A stretch of DNA of 64,000 nucleotides from Candidatus Frackibacter sp. WG13 (lineage in GTDB: Bacteria > Bacillota > Halanaerobiia > Halobacteroidales > Acetohalobiaceae), in the NCBI RefSeq assembly GCF_900114655.1, contig NZ_FOTT01000007.1:1-64000 (forward strand). The letters are read 5' to 3'. Shown here piece after piece: positions 1 to 9,748 of the stretch. The notes under the pieces were generated by a model, which was not told where the DNA came from, ran no database searches, and was given only the letters and a program-made list of their open reading frames with translations. A program made the position numbers and the translations under genes. Numbering within the stretch: the first letter of the stretch is position 1; every line of letters begins with the position of its first letter.

Positions 1-2098
1 TTCTTTCTTCTTGCTCTTTATCTTGATTCTTAATACTGCCATACATTATATTCCAGTTAGGTCCAAAAAAATTAGGCTCTTTAGCAAAGAGACTATCTTC
101 TATCATAATATAATCATACTTCATACCATCCTGACCAAAGACATTGCCTACTAAACCTTCTTTTATAAACTTTCGATTATTATATTGATTTAATATCTCT
201 TTATAACTTATATCATCCTTTGCTAGATTTAGTCCATATTCTTTCGCTTCTTTGTTTAATAGGCTCTTTAATGAAACCATATGGTAATAGTCATTATCAT
301 ACCATGACTCACCATACCCTACTTCTATCCTCTGGCTTAATAACTTTCTTAAGTAATCTTTTGAAAAGTTCTTCTTTAATTGCTTTAAATATGGTTTAGG
401 TCTAGTCTCAACTTTTGTTTCAGTATTTGCTGCTTTATACATTTGGGCTGCGCCTGGGGCAGCTCTTTTAAAGTAAACTGGAGCAGTCCCTTTCTGTTCT
501 TTGGTTCGATAGACTACTATCTGATTACTTTTGTTTCTTTTATTGTAATGGATTAACCGGGGGATATCCTTAGCATGTTCTACTTCTTTATAAGCATATA
601 CTTGATATTTCTCTTTGCCATCTATTCTTTCAAAGGTATTCTCGATAATTCTGTCCATAATTGTTGTTGCTTTTTCTTTACAATCGAAAAAAGCAACAAA
701 TGAAAAGTCCTTATCTTTATCCTTAATAAACTCCCCAATCGTTGCTAATGATCCATAATGCATTGCTATATCTTTTAGTTTAGTTTCAACGTGATACTTT
801 TCTTCTAACTGTTGACCATAGGTTTGAGCATCAAAGGCTTTAATATCTTTACCTAGCACTAAATTTTCTAACTGAATAAATAACTTTTCAAATGGTCCAT
901 CTTTGATAAAAGCCTTCATACCACCGATTAAGCCAGGAGCATCTATCCTTCTTTCTTGAATTAGTGGTCTGTTATTATATTCTTGTCTTAAACAGAGATT
1001 ACTATCTCCTATGAATCTAGTCATATCGAACCATTCTACTATGTTATCGATTACTATCGTTGTATAATCCCCGAGTCTTAATTCGTTACCTTGGTCATTA
1101 TTCTCTTTGATTAATATCTCTTTTACCGAATTAGAAATAGGTTGAGCTAAAACCATTAAAATTAAACCAGCTACTGTCCCTATTGGTATAGTACTTTGAA
1201 TTAATAGTGACCCTAACATCATCATTGTTTCCATTACATGGGCTGCAATCCTGTTATACTTGGCGATTAATTGTACATCTTCTTTGAACTCTTCTATCTT
1301 CTTAGCCCTTTCTACTTTCCCAAGGCTTTGTAAATTATTATACTTATCCCAACCTTTTACCTCAACTATTGCTGGAGCCCAAACCGCAAAGAATGCCCCT
1401 AACTGTTCTCGACCAATTTTTTTTGTTTTAGCTAAGTCTTTCTCAAAATTTATCCTCTTACCTTTATTAAATTTATCATAGACCTTCTTAGCCTCATTGA
1501 TTGTCTCTGCCATACTATTAATATCTTCTACTCTATCCTTCGTCTTACTAATTACTGCCCCTACTATATTACCTGATATCCTTTCATTCACCACTTTGAT
1601 ATCTTCATCCTTAATCAAGCCACCTTCCACCTCTCGATTTGCTAATTCTACTTCTATTTCACTGTGTAATAAGGTACCATCTACTGCCTTTTCACCAACT
1701 TTAGATAAAATCGGATGCCCTTTAGAATAAGGGATGTAATTATTCTTTCCTATGCCTGTTCTACCTTTTAGTTGATATGGCTTCTTAGCAATATCAAATG
1801 TAAGTTCGCCAGTTTCTGTTATTAACTCACTAGCACTATTCCATGAATCTATAGCTGTGATACCTAAGTCAGTTAATGCTAAGAAGGCTTGTTGAGCTTT
1901 ATTCTGTTCTTCTTGTTGGATGTTGTTGATTGTTCTGGTGTAGAATTCTGCTTGTTTATTTAATTGGTCATTGGTGGCATTATTTGATAATGTATTGTGA
2001 GCAAAAAATTCACCCGTTTCTTTTACATAAAAACCTTCTTTCCCATTATATCTATCTTGTGCAGCATTACCATTTACATATATAATCTTTTTAATCAT
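1..2098 (-). CDS. Large protein of unknown function (3' end outside window)
   Basis: An uninterrupted reading frame runs from an ATG at 2098 off the left edge, giving 699 visible residues and no stop. A good ribosome site (AAGGAG, 6 nt spacing) precedes the ATG, which lies 1 nt after the stop of the upstream lipoprotein gene, so the two are probably translated together. The N-terminal third is Gln/Glu/Lys-rich and helical. A hydrophobic stretch at about residues 289-323 could span a membrane or act as a membrane-active segment; the rest is charged and soluble-looking. No signal peptide or recognisable family motif was seen. Size, tight coupling to a YD-repeat-like lipoprotein and accessory position would fit a toxin, effector or surface protein, but this is inference. 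Short plus-strand ORFs at 1260-1730 are shadows of this gene. Confidence 0.75.
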   Translation of the reverse strand, partial: MIKKIIYVNGNAAQDRYNGKEGFYVKETGEFFAHNTLSNNATNDQLNKQAEFYTRTINNIQQEEQNKAQQAFLALTDLGITAIDSWNSASELITETGELTFDIAKKPYQLKGRTGIGKNNYIPYSKGHPILSKVGEKAVDGTLLHSEIEVELANREVEGGLIKDEDIKVVNERISGNIVGAVISKTKDRVEDINSMAETINEAKKVYDKFNKGKRINFEKDLAKTKKIGREQLGAFFAVWAPAIVEVKGWDKYNNLQSLGKVERAKKIEEFKEDVQLIAKYNRIAAHVMETMMMLGSLLIQSTIPIGTVAGLILMVLAQPISNSVKEILIKENNDQGNELRLGDYTTIVIDNIVEWFDMTRFIGDSNLCLRQEYNNRPLIQERRIDAPGLIGGMKAFIKDGPFEKLFIQLENLVLGKDIKAFDAQTYGQQLEEKYHVETKLKDIAMHYGSLATIGEFIKDKDKDFSFVAFFDCKEKATTIMDRIIENTFERIDGKEKYQVYAYKEVEHAKDIPRLIHYNKRNKSNQIVVYRTKEQKGTAPVYFKRAAPGAAQMYKAANTETKVETRPKPYLKQLKKNFSKDYLRKLLSQRIEVGYGESWYDNDYYHMVSLKSLLNKEAKEYGLNLAKDDISYKEILNQYNNRKFIKEGLVGNVFGQDGMKYDYIMIEDSLFAKEPNFFGPNWNIMYGSIKNQDKEQEER

Positions 2099-2099
2099 T

Positions 2100-3113
2100 T
2101 CATTCTCCTTTCTTTATTTTTATTTTATCAAATTTATTTGTCCATATAGAAGTTACTTCCCCATTTTTATTCTTAAATTTTTTATTTATAATAATACCAG
2201 CATTATTATAATTGCTTACTATCCAAGAAAATAATTCTTTTTTATTGCTATTAATAAAGAAACGTTTATATTCTATTTGGTTCCCATCCTCATTATACTT
2301 ATATTCTTTCCACTCCTCTATTTGACCATCTTCATCTTTAACGATAAACTTTATTTTATTTCCTCTATTATCATATCGCCATTCATACCAAGTATTAATT
2401 CTTCTCCCATTACTGATACTCTTTATCTTTTGTCCTTTTTCATTGTATTCAGTAATAGTTGAAGCAACAGTTTCTCCATTATAAATTTCTTTTCTTATTT
2501 GCTTTTTTCTTCCTCCATTCTTATAACGCTCAATTACATATTCTATTTTAATCTCTTCATCATTTGAAGTTATAATCTTTCCACCCATTGGTTCACCCTG
2601 CTTATTATAATTTATCTTTTCAATCTCGCCAAGGTTATAATAATTAATTCTTTTTCTATACTTCAAATTCCCATTATCCCAATATCGATAATCAGCACCT
2701 TTTATATTGTAACCTGATTTATTTTTAGTCCGCCATTTTATCCTTTGACCTTTATCATTATATCTATAAACAAAATGCAAATAAGAATCATTAGTGTCTC
2801 TTATTTCTTCTAATACATTACCCTGTTTATCATATTTCCAAATCCGTTTTTCAATTATTTCTCCATTTTTATTATAATTTATTTCCTTTACACGATTACC
2901 ATATCTATCATACTGATACTTTTTATCTAAATACTTCTCTCCCCTTTTCAAATTTTTATAAATAGTTGTTGCTACCACATACTTCTCATTAGGACCTAAC
3001 TTTGACATATCTAACTCTGAGCCATCTAATAATTCATCTTGACATCCGGTAATCACCACTAAAATCATTAAAATGCTTAATACAAACGCTATTCTTCTAG
3101 TCTTTTTTCTCAT
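2100..3113 (-). CDS. Lipoprotein with YD/RHS-like repeats
   Basis: 337 residues. The N-terminus is basic, then hydrophobic, ending in a lipobox (ITGC, Cys near residue 24), so this is a predicted lipoprotein. The rest is about a dozen short Tyr/Asn/Gly-rich units of roughly 18-22 residues built around motifs such as YDxxGNxxE and YNxxGQxIK, resembling YD/RHS or YwqK-type beta-strand repeats. It overlaps the preceding small membrane gene by 17 nt, and its stop sits 1 nt before the start of the large downstream gene, so the three form one operon. Repeats of this kind occur in carbohydrate-binding surface proteins and in antitoxin-like YwqK proteins; the sequence alone does not choose between them. 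Confidence 0.8.
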   Translation of the reverse strand: MRKKTRRIAFVLSILMILVVITGCQDELLDGSELDMSKLGPNEKYVVATTIYKNLKRGEKYLDKKYQYDRYGNRVKEINYNKNGEIIEKRIWKYDKQGNVLEEIRDTNDSYLHFVYRYNDKGQRIKWRTKNKSGYNIKGADYRYWDNGNLKYRKRINYYNLGEIEKINYNKQGEPMGGKIITSNDEEIKIEYVIERYKNGGRKKQIRKEIYNGETVASTITEYNEKGQKIKSISNGRRINTWYEWRYDNRGNKIKFIVKDEDGQIEEWKEYKYNEDGNQIEYKRFFINSNKKELFSWIVSNYNNAGIIINKKFKNKNGEVTSIWTNKFDKIKIKKGE

Positions 3114-3279
3114 TTTCTATATCTCTCCCCATTTCAAAAATAGTGACCGTATAATAAATATATCCCGAAATCCCTATACCTCCACTATTTAAAAGTGCAA
3201 TAGATAAAACTAAATTAACCACAACCATTATAGACAGAATTCCTAATAAAGTCTTAAACTTTGAATTAAAATTAAGCAT
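3097..3279 (-). CDS. Small membrane protein, first gene of accessory operon
   Basis: 60 residues with a Lys-containing N-terminus followed by two hydrophobic segments (about residues 12-31 and 34-48) and a short acidic tail. It starts at an ATG with a GAAAGGG ribosome site and overlaps the lipoprotein gene by 17 nt, which indicates translational coupling. A strong promoter lies about 95-120 bp upstream in a 60-bp sequence that is duplicated ahead of the neighbouring nuclease gene. No family was recognised. It could be a membrane partner or immunity-type protein for the two downstream products. Confidence 0.6.
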   Translation of the reverse strand: MLNFNSKFKTLLGILSIMVVVNLVLSIALLNSGGIGISGYIYYTVTIFEMGRDIENEKKD

Positions 3280-3356
3280 TTGAATTTCCCTTTCTAATAA
3301 GCAATTAAAATTTTTGCTTACCCGCTTCTATTCTACCAAACTTAATTATATATGTT

Positions 3357-3416
3357 ATATAATTACAAATATATTATATTATAACTAGTTCTATCAATCA
3401 AGAAATTTTTACCATT
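3357..3416 (-). repeat. 60-bp promoter repeat, copy 1
   Basis: Near-identical (55 of 60 positions) to 4533-4592 in the same orientation. On the minus strand it contains TTGATT (3396-3401), a 17-nt spacer and TATAAT (3373-3378), a near-consensus sigma-A promoter for the accessory operon starting at 3279. An identical upstream block, AATGGTAAAAATTTC, precedes the -35 in both copies. Confidence 0.8.
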
Positions 3417-3450
3417 GAACCTAGAATAATTAAGTATATCTATAAATAAT

Positions 3451-3488
3451 AAAAACTCTTACTTATATCTCAATATATAAGTAAGAGT
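3451..3488 (-). terminator. Rho-independent terminator of Rpn gene
   Basis: On the minus strand ACTCTTACTTATA pairs with TATAAGTAAGAGT across an 8-nt loop and is followed by a T-rich run. It lies about 90 bp after the stop of the nuclease gene and before the promoter of the next operon. Confidence 0.85.
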
Positions 3489-3575
3489 CACAGTTAATTT
3501 TTGAATAGCAAACTATTAAATAAAATCAATGTAAATAATCGTCCAGTTCTTTACTCCTTTCTGATGTCTATCTTC

Positions 3576-4463
3576 TTAATTAGCTATTCTCCTCTTTAAT
3601 TCTAAAATCTTTTCTTTTGATAAACCAGTCGCTTCCTCTATTTCTTCTATATTTAAATTCATTTTTAACAAGTTCTTTGCTACATCTTCTCTAACTTCTT
3701 CCCTTAATTTTTCAGCGATAGTCATCAATTCTTCACTCCTTTCTGATGATATTTCTTTAGTTGCCTTTTCTAAATCATTAACACTCAAGTCTTCCTTAGC
3801 ATTCATCACATACCGAACTATAACTTCAAAATACTCAATTCCTTTTTCTTTCTCTTCTAGTTCTTCTAATACTCTTAAAGCTTTTTTAAAACGCTCTATA
3901 AAGTCTTCTCTAAATACTCCTCTTAAAATCTCCAGGAAGACTCTCAGCTTAGCTCCACCTCTTATTTCATCGTCACTATACCTCGACAAATCATAAATTA
4001 AATATTGATAATCGGGTACATACTTATCTACTACTTCTGATATATTTACTAATAAATCATTTAAGTTTAAAGCTCCATTCCATTCTCTTTGACCATGATA
4101 AATAACTAAGGGAATAATTATCGGCAAATTATCCTTCTTATCCTGTTTAAATTTTGATTCCCAGATCCTTAACATATATTTTAATAGCTGTAATGCTATT
4201 TTAGAAGAATGGTAACTTTTATGTTCGAATAAAAAGTATAGATAACCTTCCTTATCTTGAATCTCTACCTTATAAAGCAAGTCTGAAAATACTTCCTCTA
4301 ATTTATCATCAATAAAACTATCCTTTTCTATTTTTAATTTATCTATATTTATTATATTCAATAATTCCGATGGAAGATAATTTTTTATAAAATCTTTACT
4401 AGTCTCTAAGTCTCCCAAGACCTCTTTGAAGAATTTATCATGAGGATTATTGATATTACTCAT
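3576..4463 (-). CDS. Rpn family recombination-promoting nuclease / putative transposase (PD-(D/E)XK)
   Basis: 295 residues, the usual length for Rpn/YhgA-like proteins. The N-terminus (NPHDKFFKEVL) is the family signature. The nuclease core at about residues 60-80 has the pattern VEIQ...FEHKS (ExK), followed by a helical region and a PLVIYHG segment typical of the family. The C-terminus holds a short helix-turn-helix-like LSKEKILELKR motif. Rpn proteins are DNA endonucleases that stimulate RecA-independent recombination. The gene stands alone with its own promoter (4549-4577) and terminator (3451-3488). Its promoter copy is shared with the next accessory operon. Both the neighbourhood and the family suggest a mobile or accessory segment. 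Confidence 0.85.
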   Translation of the reverse strand: MSNINNPHDKFFKEVLGDLETSKDFIKNYLPSELLNIINIDKLKIEKDSFIDDKLEEVFSDLLYKVEIQDKEGYLYFLFEHKSYHSSKIALQLLKYMLRIWESKFKQDKKDNLPIIIPLVIYHGQREWNGALNLNDLLVNISEVVDKYVPDYQYLIYDLSRYSDDEIRGGAKLRVFLEILRGVFREDFIERFKKALRVLEELEEKEKGIEYFEVIVRYVMNAKEDLSVNDLEKATKEISSERSEELMTIAEKLREEVREDVAKNLLKMNLNIEEIEEATGLSKEKILELKRRIAN

Positions 4464-4532
4464 TTAACTCAATCCTTTCTAATTAAATTATACCATATAA
4501 CAAGCTATCTGTTAAAATAGATTAGATGATAT

Positions 4533-4592
4533 ATATAATTACAAATACATTATAATATAATCACTTCTATCAATCAAGAAATTTTTACCATT
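4533..4592 (-). repeat. 60-bp promoter repeat, copy 2
   Basis: Partner of 3357-3416. On the minus strand TTGATT (4572-4577), a 17-nt spacer and TATAAT (4549-4554) form the promoter of the Rpn gene, giving a 5' untranslated region of about 80 nt. The two copies diverge completely just downstream of the -10, so the conserved unit is the promoter with its upstream block. Confidence 0.8.
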
Positions 4593-4670
4593 TAAAGATA
4601 ATAACCCTACCTTTCCCTTATCTTTAGTCTGTGTCTGGTCTGTGTAAGTCTGCGTATAATTATTATAATC

Positions 4671-4700
4671 AAAAAAGCTCCCCGAATAAATCAGGGAGCT
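4671..4700 (-). terminator. Terminator of leuS
   Basis: Minus-strand hairpin AGCTCCC/GGGAGCT followed directly by six T residues, 13 nt after the leuS stop. Confidence 0.9.
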
Positions 4701-4712
4701 TCTACTCTCATC

Positions 4713-7196
4713 TTATTTTATAACTAAATTAACCAACTTTTTAGGCACAACTATTGTTTTAACTACTTCTTTATCTTCTAAATACTCTTGTACTTTATCT
4801 TGGCTTAAAACAATTTCCTTTAAGTCCTCTTCGCTAATATCTGCATCTACCTCTACCCTGTCCCGAACTTTACCATTAATCTGTACAACAATTGTGATCT
4901 CATCTTTTTTCAATGCTTCTTCATCGTAATCTGGCCATTCTTGTTGATGAATACTATCCCCATAACCTAATTCAAACCAGATTTCTTCGGTCATATGTGG
5001 TGCAAATGGTGCTAGTAATAAGATAGTAGTCTTGATTGCAGTTCCTAATAGCTCAACATTCTCTTCTTCAACATCGTTGAGGTAAGAATAGATAGCGTTT
5101 ACTAACTCCATAACTGCACTGATTGCTGTATTAAAGTTCTTTCGTTCATCTAAATCAGCACTTACCTTCTTAATTGCTTGGTGTATCTCACGATTAAGTT
5201 CTGCTTCTTTTTTATCTAAATCAGAGAGTTCTAAGTTATCTAAGTCTAACTCCTTAATTTGCTCTACATAATCAGAAGCTAATCGCCAAACTCTATTTAA
5301 AAATCTTGATGCTCCTTCTACTCCTTCGTCACTCCATTCTAAGTCTTTCTCTGGAGGCGCTGCAAATAAGATGAATAAGCGAGCAGTATCTGCACCATAT
5401 TTATCGATAATTTCCATCGGGTCTACTACATTACCCTTAGATTTGGACATCTTTGCTCCATCTTTAAGAACCATTCCCTGAGCAAGTAGCTTTTCAAATG
5501 GCTCTCTAGCATCAGCTAGCCCTAAATCATTAATAAATTTCATAAAGAAGCGTGCATATAGCAAATGTAAAATAGCATGTTCAATTCCACCGATGTACTG
5601 GTCTACGTTCATCCAATAATTAGACTTTTTAGAATCAAATATTTGCTCATCATTCTTAGGGTCAGTATATCTTAAGAAGTACCAAGATGAATCAACAAAG
5701 GTATCCATAGTATCTGTCTCGCGTTTAGCATTAGCTCCACACTCTGGACAGGTAGTACTTATAAAATCATCTGCTTGGGCTAATGGTGATTCACCAGCCC
5801 CTGTAAATTTAACATCTGTTGGTAGTTCTACTGGCAATTCTTCTTCTGGTACTGGTACGACTCCACATTCATCACAATAAACAACTGGGATCGGAGTTCC
5901 CCAATAACGCTGACGAGATACTAACCAATCACGCAGACGGTAATTAACCTGTCTACTACCAATATTATTCTCTTCCATATAATTTGCTATCTTTTCAAAA
6001 GCTGCTTCAACGTCTAAACCATTTAGGATATCAGAATTAACTAACACCCCATCTTCTGTATATGCTTCTTCTAAAGTTTCACCACTTAAATCTTTATCTT
6101 CAGGTTCTACTACCACCTTTATCTCTAAGTCATACTTCTTAGCAAAATCAAAGTCTCGCTGGTCATGAGCCGGTACCGCCATAATTGCACCTGTTCCATA
6201 ACCCATTAAGACATAATTAGCTACTAAAATAGGAATTCTCTCTTCAGTCATTGGATTAATAGCATACGACCCGGTAAAGACTCCTATCTTTTCCGACTCA
6301 GGTGAAGTTCTTTCTTCTTCATCCTTCTCTTCCATTTCAGCAACAAAGTTAAGAACTTCTTCCTCTTCTTCATTACCTGCTACTAATTCTTTTACTAATG
6401 GATGGCCTGGTGCTAAAACCATATATGTAGCCCCATAGATAGTATCTGGTCGAGTAGTAAATACCTCTAACTCTTCATCTAATTCCTCTAAAGGAAACTT
6501 AATCTCAACTCCTTCACTACGACCAATCCAATTTCTCTGCATAATCTTTACCCGTTCTGGCCATTCTTCTAATAGTTCATGGTCAGCTAATAGATCATCA
6601 GCATAATCAGTAATCTTAAAGAACCATTGTGCTAAGTTCTTTTCTATCACCTCAGTATCACATCGTTCACAAGCATCATTAACTACCTGCTCATTAGCTA
6701 ATACCGTTTCACAGCCAGGACACCAGTTAACAGATGCTGCTTCTTTATAAGCTAATCCTTGCTTATAAAGCTGTAAGAATAGCCATTGAGTCCATTTATA
6801 GTAATCAGGATGACAAGTCGCTACTTCCCGGTCCCAATCATAACTAATTCCCAAACTTTCTAACTGCTTCTTCATGTTAGCAATATTATCCCAAGTCCAG
6901 TTATTAGGATGGATATCACGTTCGATTGCCGCATTTTCAGCTGGTAACCCAAAAGCATCCCAGCCCATTGGATGCAAAACATTATAGCCTTGCATTCTCT
7001 TAAACCTAGCAATCACATCACCGATTGAGTATACTCTAACATGCCCCATATGTAGGTTCCCAGAAGGATAAGGAAACATCTCTAATGTATAATACTCTGG
7101 CTTGTCTAAGTTTAATGTGCTTTCAAATAAATCGTTTTCCTCCCAATGCTGCTGCCATCTTTCTTCAACATCTTTAAAATTGTAGTACTCTTGCAT
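4713..7196 (-). CDS. leuS: Leucyl-tRNA synthetase
   Basis: 827 residues, a normal bacterial LeuRS length. It charges tRNA-Leu with leucine in the cytoplasm. The class I signature HMGH is at about residue 49 ([11 protein letters not shown]) and KMSKS near residue 580. Between them are the zinc-binding Cys pairs (CPGC, CERC near residue 170) and the CP1 editing domain with its [19 protein letters not shown] segment. The protein is strongly acidic, consistent with a salt-in halophile. The start ATG has an AGGAGG-type ribosome site. It follows a tRNA gene with its own terminator and has a terminator directly after the stop, so it looks monocistronic. Confidence 0.98.
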   Translation of the reverse strand: MQEYYNFKDVEERWQQHWEENDLFESTLNLDKPEYYTLEMFPYPSGNLHMGHVRVYSIGDVIARFKRMQGYNVLHPMGWDAFGLPAENAAIERDIHPNNWTWDNIANMKKQLESLGISYDWDREVATCHPDYYKWTQWLFLQLYKQGLAYKEAASVNWCPGCETVLANEQVVNDACERCDTEVIEKNLAQWFFKITDYADDLLADHELLEEWPERVKIMQRNWIGRSEGVEIKFPLEELDEELEVFTTRPDTIYGATYMVLAPGHPLVKELVAGNEEEEEVLNFVAEMEEKDEEERTSPESEKIGVFTGSYAINPMTEERIPILVANYVLMGYGTGAIMAVPAHDQRDFDFAKKYDLEIKVVVEPEDKDLSGETLEEAYTEDGVLVNSDILNGLDVEAAFEKIANYMEENNIGSRQVNYRLRDWLVSRQRYWGTPIPVVYCDECGVVPVPEEELPVELPTDVKFTGAGESPLAQADDFISTTCPECGANAKRETDTMDTFVDSSWYFLRYTDPKNDEQIFDSKKSNYWMNVDQYIGGIEHAILHLLYARFFMKFINDLGLADAREPFEKLLAQGMVLKDGAKMSKSKGNVVDPMEIIDKYGADTARLFILFAAPPEKDLEWSDEGVEGASRFLNRVWRLASDYVEQIKELDLDNLELSDLDKKEAELNREIHQAIKKVSADLDERKNFNTAISAVMELVNAIYSYLNDVEEENVELLGTAIKTTILLLAPFAPHMTEEIWFELGYGDSIHQQEWPDYDEEALKKDEITIVVQINGKVRDRVEVDADISEEDLKEIVLSQDKVQEYLEDKEVVKTIVVPKKLVNLVIK

Positions 7197-7260
7197 CTAA
7201 TCTGCCTCCTCTATACTTATAGATGAAATTTAAATTATATAAATTAAATTTAAAATTAAA

Positions 7261-7310
7261 AAAATCCTCACCACTAACAACGAATCTTCATTGCTAGGGA
7301 CGAGGATTTT
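7261..7310 (-). terminator. Terminator of tRNA-Ala
   Basis: Long minus-strand hairpin. AAAATCCTC pairs with GAGGATTTT, with an inner CTAGCAATGAA/TTCGTTGTTAG stem and T residues after it. It begins 7 nt beyond the tRNA CCA end. Confidence 0.8.
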
Positions 7311-7316
7311 TAAATC

Positions 7317-7393
<77 letters not shown>

Positions 7394-7457
7394 ATACTTT
7401 TTCAATTCACACCCTACATTATAAGCCATCTAACCTAGCTTGTCAAGCAATTTTTGA

Positions 7458-7811
7458 TTACTCTTGCCAATCTAATTCTTTAGCATCGCCCCATAATCTT
7501 TCCAACTCATAATACTCTCGTTCTTCTTGATGGAAGATATGGACAATAACATCACTATAATCTAATAATACCCAGCGAGCTTGGTCCATACCTTCCTTTC
7601 TTGTTAACTCTATATCAAATTCATCTTCTAATTCATCCATAATAGCCTTAGCAATAGCTTTCACCTGAACATCCGTCTTACCACTACAGATTACAAAGTA
7701 ATCAGATAAGATTGAAATGCCAGCCAAATCTAAAACAACAATATCTAATGCTTTCTTATCATCAGCTGCTTTAGCTACTGTTTTTACTAATTCTTCAGTC
7801 TTTATTTCCAT
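7458..7811 (-). CDS. rsfS: Ribosomal silencing factor RsfS
   Basis: 117 residues, typical RsfS/Iojap/YbeB length. RsfS binds ribosomal protein L14 on the 50S subunit and blocks 30S joining when nutrients are short. Family hallmarks are visible: DIVVLDLAGISILSDYFVI near the N-terminus, then GMDQARWVLLDYSDVIVHIF and the C-terminal YYELERLWGDA. It is last in the order nadD-yqeK-LCP-rsfS, a cluster conserved across Firmicutes. Confidence 0.96.
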   Translation of the reverse strand: MEIKTEELVKTVAKAADDKKALDIVVLDLAGISILSDYFVICSGKTDVQVKAIAKAIMDELEDEFDIELTRKEGMDQARWVLLDYSDVIVHIFHQEEREYYELERLWGDAKELDWQE

Positions 7812-7936
7812 TAAATTAGCCTCCTACGTCTATTCTCAATAATACATTCCTATATTTAATAAAATTTCCCATTCTCCATATAAAGTATTAGTTACTAATA
7901 AAAAAATTCCTTTATAAAATTAGAATTAGACTATAA

Positions 7937-9178
7937 CTAATTTATATTTTCTCCTAAAATAACTTTAATATCGACTTCATTTTTATTTTTTTCCTCTACC
8001 TCTTGCCAAACTTCTAATTCTCCATGCAGATAATTAGCCATTTTTTCTGCATTCTGTTTAGCAGAAGACTTATAGATAACTTTAGTCTTAGAATAATCAA
8101 AGCGCTTAGCATTACCTACCTTAATAATATTATAACCAGACTGAGATAATAAATCTCCTATTTCATTAGCTAAACCTACTTTCCCATTACCATTCAGAAC
8201 CATAACATTCAATTGAGAATTATTTAGATAATCTTTACTTCTAATCAAACTTGAAGTTACTGCTTCTAATTTAGCTTTATCAGGAACCCAATAGCTGATC
8301 CCATCAGCATATTTAGGGGTGCCTGGTAGAGTCTCCATCTTAATCTTACTTCTATTAAAGTCTCTAATCTCATCAGTCAACTCCATGGCTAACTTAAGTC
8401 CTTTAGTCATTGGTAAGTCTGTCTCAATATTATCTGATAATTGCTTAATAAGTTTTGGAATTTTAAATATTACTTTGGGAGTTAATATCTTATCCATTAC
8501 TGCTTTTATGAATTTCTGTTGTCGTCTAATCCTACCAATATCACCTAATCTATCATGTCTAAATCTAATATACTCTAAAGCCTGTTGACCATATAAAGTC
8601 TGATTCCCAGCCGGAATATCTATATATAAACCTCCTGCCTGGTCAATATACTTTAAATCTTTAGCCACATTTACTTCTATTCCACCTAAAGTATTAATAA
8701 TAGACTTAAACCCATTAAAATCAGTGCTTATCGAATAATCAATAGGAACTTTAATTAACTTCTCTACCGTCTCCTTTATTAATTCCGAGCCACCATAAGC
8801 ATAAGCAGCATTCAATTTATGATAGCCTTCCTTCCCTGGAATCTGTACTCTTGTATCCCGAGGTAAAGAAAGAATACCTATTTGACCATCTTTTAAATCA
8901 ACACTAGCTACCATTATCGAGTCTGCTCTATTAATTCCTTGATTTAAAGCATCTGAACCTAAGATTAAAAAGTTTAATTTCTGTTCAACTAATAACTCCT
9001 GTTTATCACTAATCCCTAAGTCATTCATTAACCCAAATACGCCTACACTAACTATTATACTTAATAATATAACTAAAATAGACATTTTTAAATAAAGCTT
9101 CTTTCTAGCACGTTTCGTCTTACGTTCTTCTTGTGCTTTAAGACGATCCTTTTCAAACCGATTATACTTACTCATCAT
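7937..9178 (-). CDS. LytR-CpsA-Psr (LCP) family cell-wall ligase
   Basis: About 413 residues from the chosen start. The N-terminus is highly basic, with one membrane segment (about residues 27-50 from this start), so the catalytic part lies outside the membrane. The LCP core follows: NFLILGSD, then DSIMVASVD, LPRDTRVQIPG, the YGG segment and RFRHDRLGDIGR with catalytic Arg residues. A smaller C-terminal LytR_C domain (LNVMVLNGNGKVGLA) ends the protein. LCP enzymes transfer undecaprenyl-linked polymers to peptidoglycan or protein. The ATG at 9178 is preferred over an in-frame codon at 9202 because AAAGGGTGA lies just before it. It overlaps yqeK by a few bases. Confidence 0.93.
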   Translation of the reverse strand: MMSKYNRFEKDRLKAQEERKTKRARKKLYLKMSILVILLSIIVSVGVFGLMNDLGISDKQELLVEQKLNFLILGSDALNQGINRADSIMVASVDLKDGQIGILSLPRDTRVQIPGKEGYHKLNAAYAYGGSELIKETVEKLIKVPIDYSISTDFNGFKSIINTLGGIEVNVAKDLKYIDQAGGLYIDIPAGNQTLYGQQALEYIRFRHDRLGDIGRIRRQQKFIKAVMDKILTPKVIFKIPKLIKQLSDNIETDLPMTKGLKLAMELTDEIRDFNRSKIKMETLPGTPKYADGISYWVPDKAKLEAVTSSLIRSKDYLNNSQLNVMVLNGNGKVGLANEIGDLLSQSGYNIIKVGNAKRFDYSKTKVIYKSSAKQNAEKMANYLHGELEVWQEVEEKNKNEVDIKVILGENIN

Positions 9179-9743
9179 TTTCACCCTTTCTAAGAAAAGC
9201 ATTACGAGTAAGCAAAGTCTGGGGGTGAATCAATTTTTGGTTATTTAAATGGTACATTAAAGTATTATCACAAGCAATTCTAATAGCAAGATCAATATTG
9301 ACTTTAGCCTTCTTTCTTACTTCAATGATACCTGGACAACTCCGTCCTGGTTCTATATAATCTGCTAATAATATAACCTTCTCTAAAAGATTCATCTCTT
9401 CAGAACCTAAAGTATGAACCCGAATCGCATTTAATATCTCCTCATCATCAACCTCGAATTCCCTTTTAGCAAGTTCTGCTCCCACAGGTGCATGCAACAA
9501 AGCAGGCACCTTCTTTATGACACCGTCTATTACTATACCAAACTCATCGGCCATTTTCAATAGGTTATTGTTGGTTATCCCTTTAGCACAGTCGTGTAAT
9601 AACCCGGCTATCCTCGTCTTTTGGGGATTGACACCATATATTGTAGCCAAATCAATAGCTGTATCTCTTACTCCTAAACTATGCTCTAACCTCTTTGGAG
9701 AAATCATCTCTTTTAATTTATCAATTCTCTCAACCTCTAACAT
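9168..9743 (-). CDS. yqeK: YqeK-type HD domain nucleotide phosphohydrolase (Ap4A hydrolase)
   Basis: About 191 residues. HD-domain metal ligands are visible: His in EHSLGV, the HD pair in LLHDCAKG, then HAPVGAELA and the later LADYIEPGR. YqeK proteins of Firmicutes hydrolyse diadenosine tetraphosphate symmetrically. The ATG at 9743 has GAGGTGA 5 nt upstream; an in-frame GTG at 9752 is less likely. It overlaps or abuts nadD, matching the usual nadD-yqeK pairing, and overlaps the LCP gene downstream. Confidence 0.93.
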   Translation of the reverse strand: MLEVERIDKLKEMISPKRLEHSLGVRDTAIDLATIYGVNPQKTRIAGLLHDCAKGITNNNLLKMADEFGIVIDGVIKKVPALLHAPVGAELAKREFEVDDEEILNAIRVHTLGSEEMNLLEKVILLADYIEPGRSCPGIIEVRKKAKVNIDLAIRIACDNTLMYHLNNQKLIHPQTLLTRNAFLRKGENDE

Positions 9744-9748
9744 TGATG

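Noticed and set aside
1260-1730. Two plus-strand ORFs of 73 and 77 codons
   Set aside because: They lie opposite a continuous 699-codon minus-strand frame with a good start and ribosome site, and have low-complexity Ser/Leu/Ile content typical of a shadow frame.
7197-7316. T-box leader for leuS
   Set aside because: The hairpin at 7261-7310 directly follows the tRNA-Ala CCA end and acts as its terminator. No T-box sequence lies between it and leuS.
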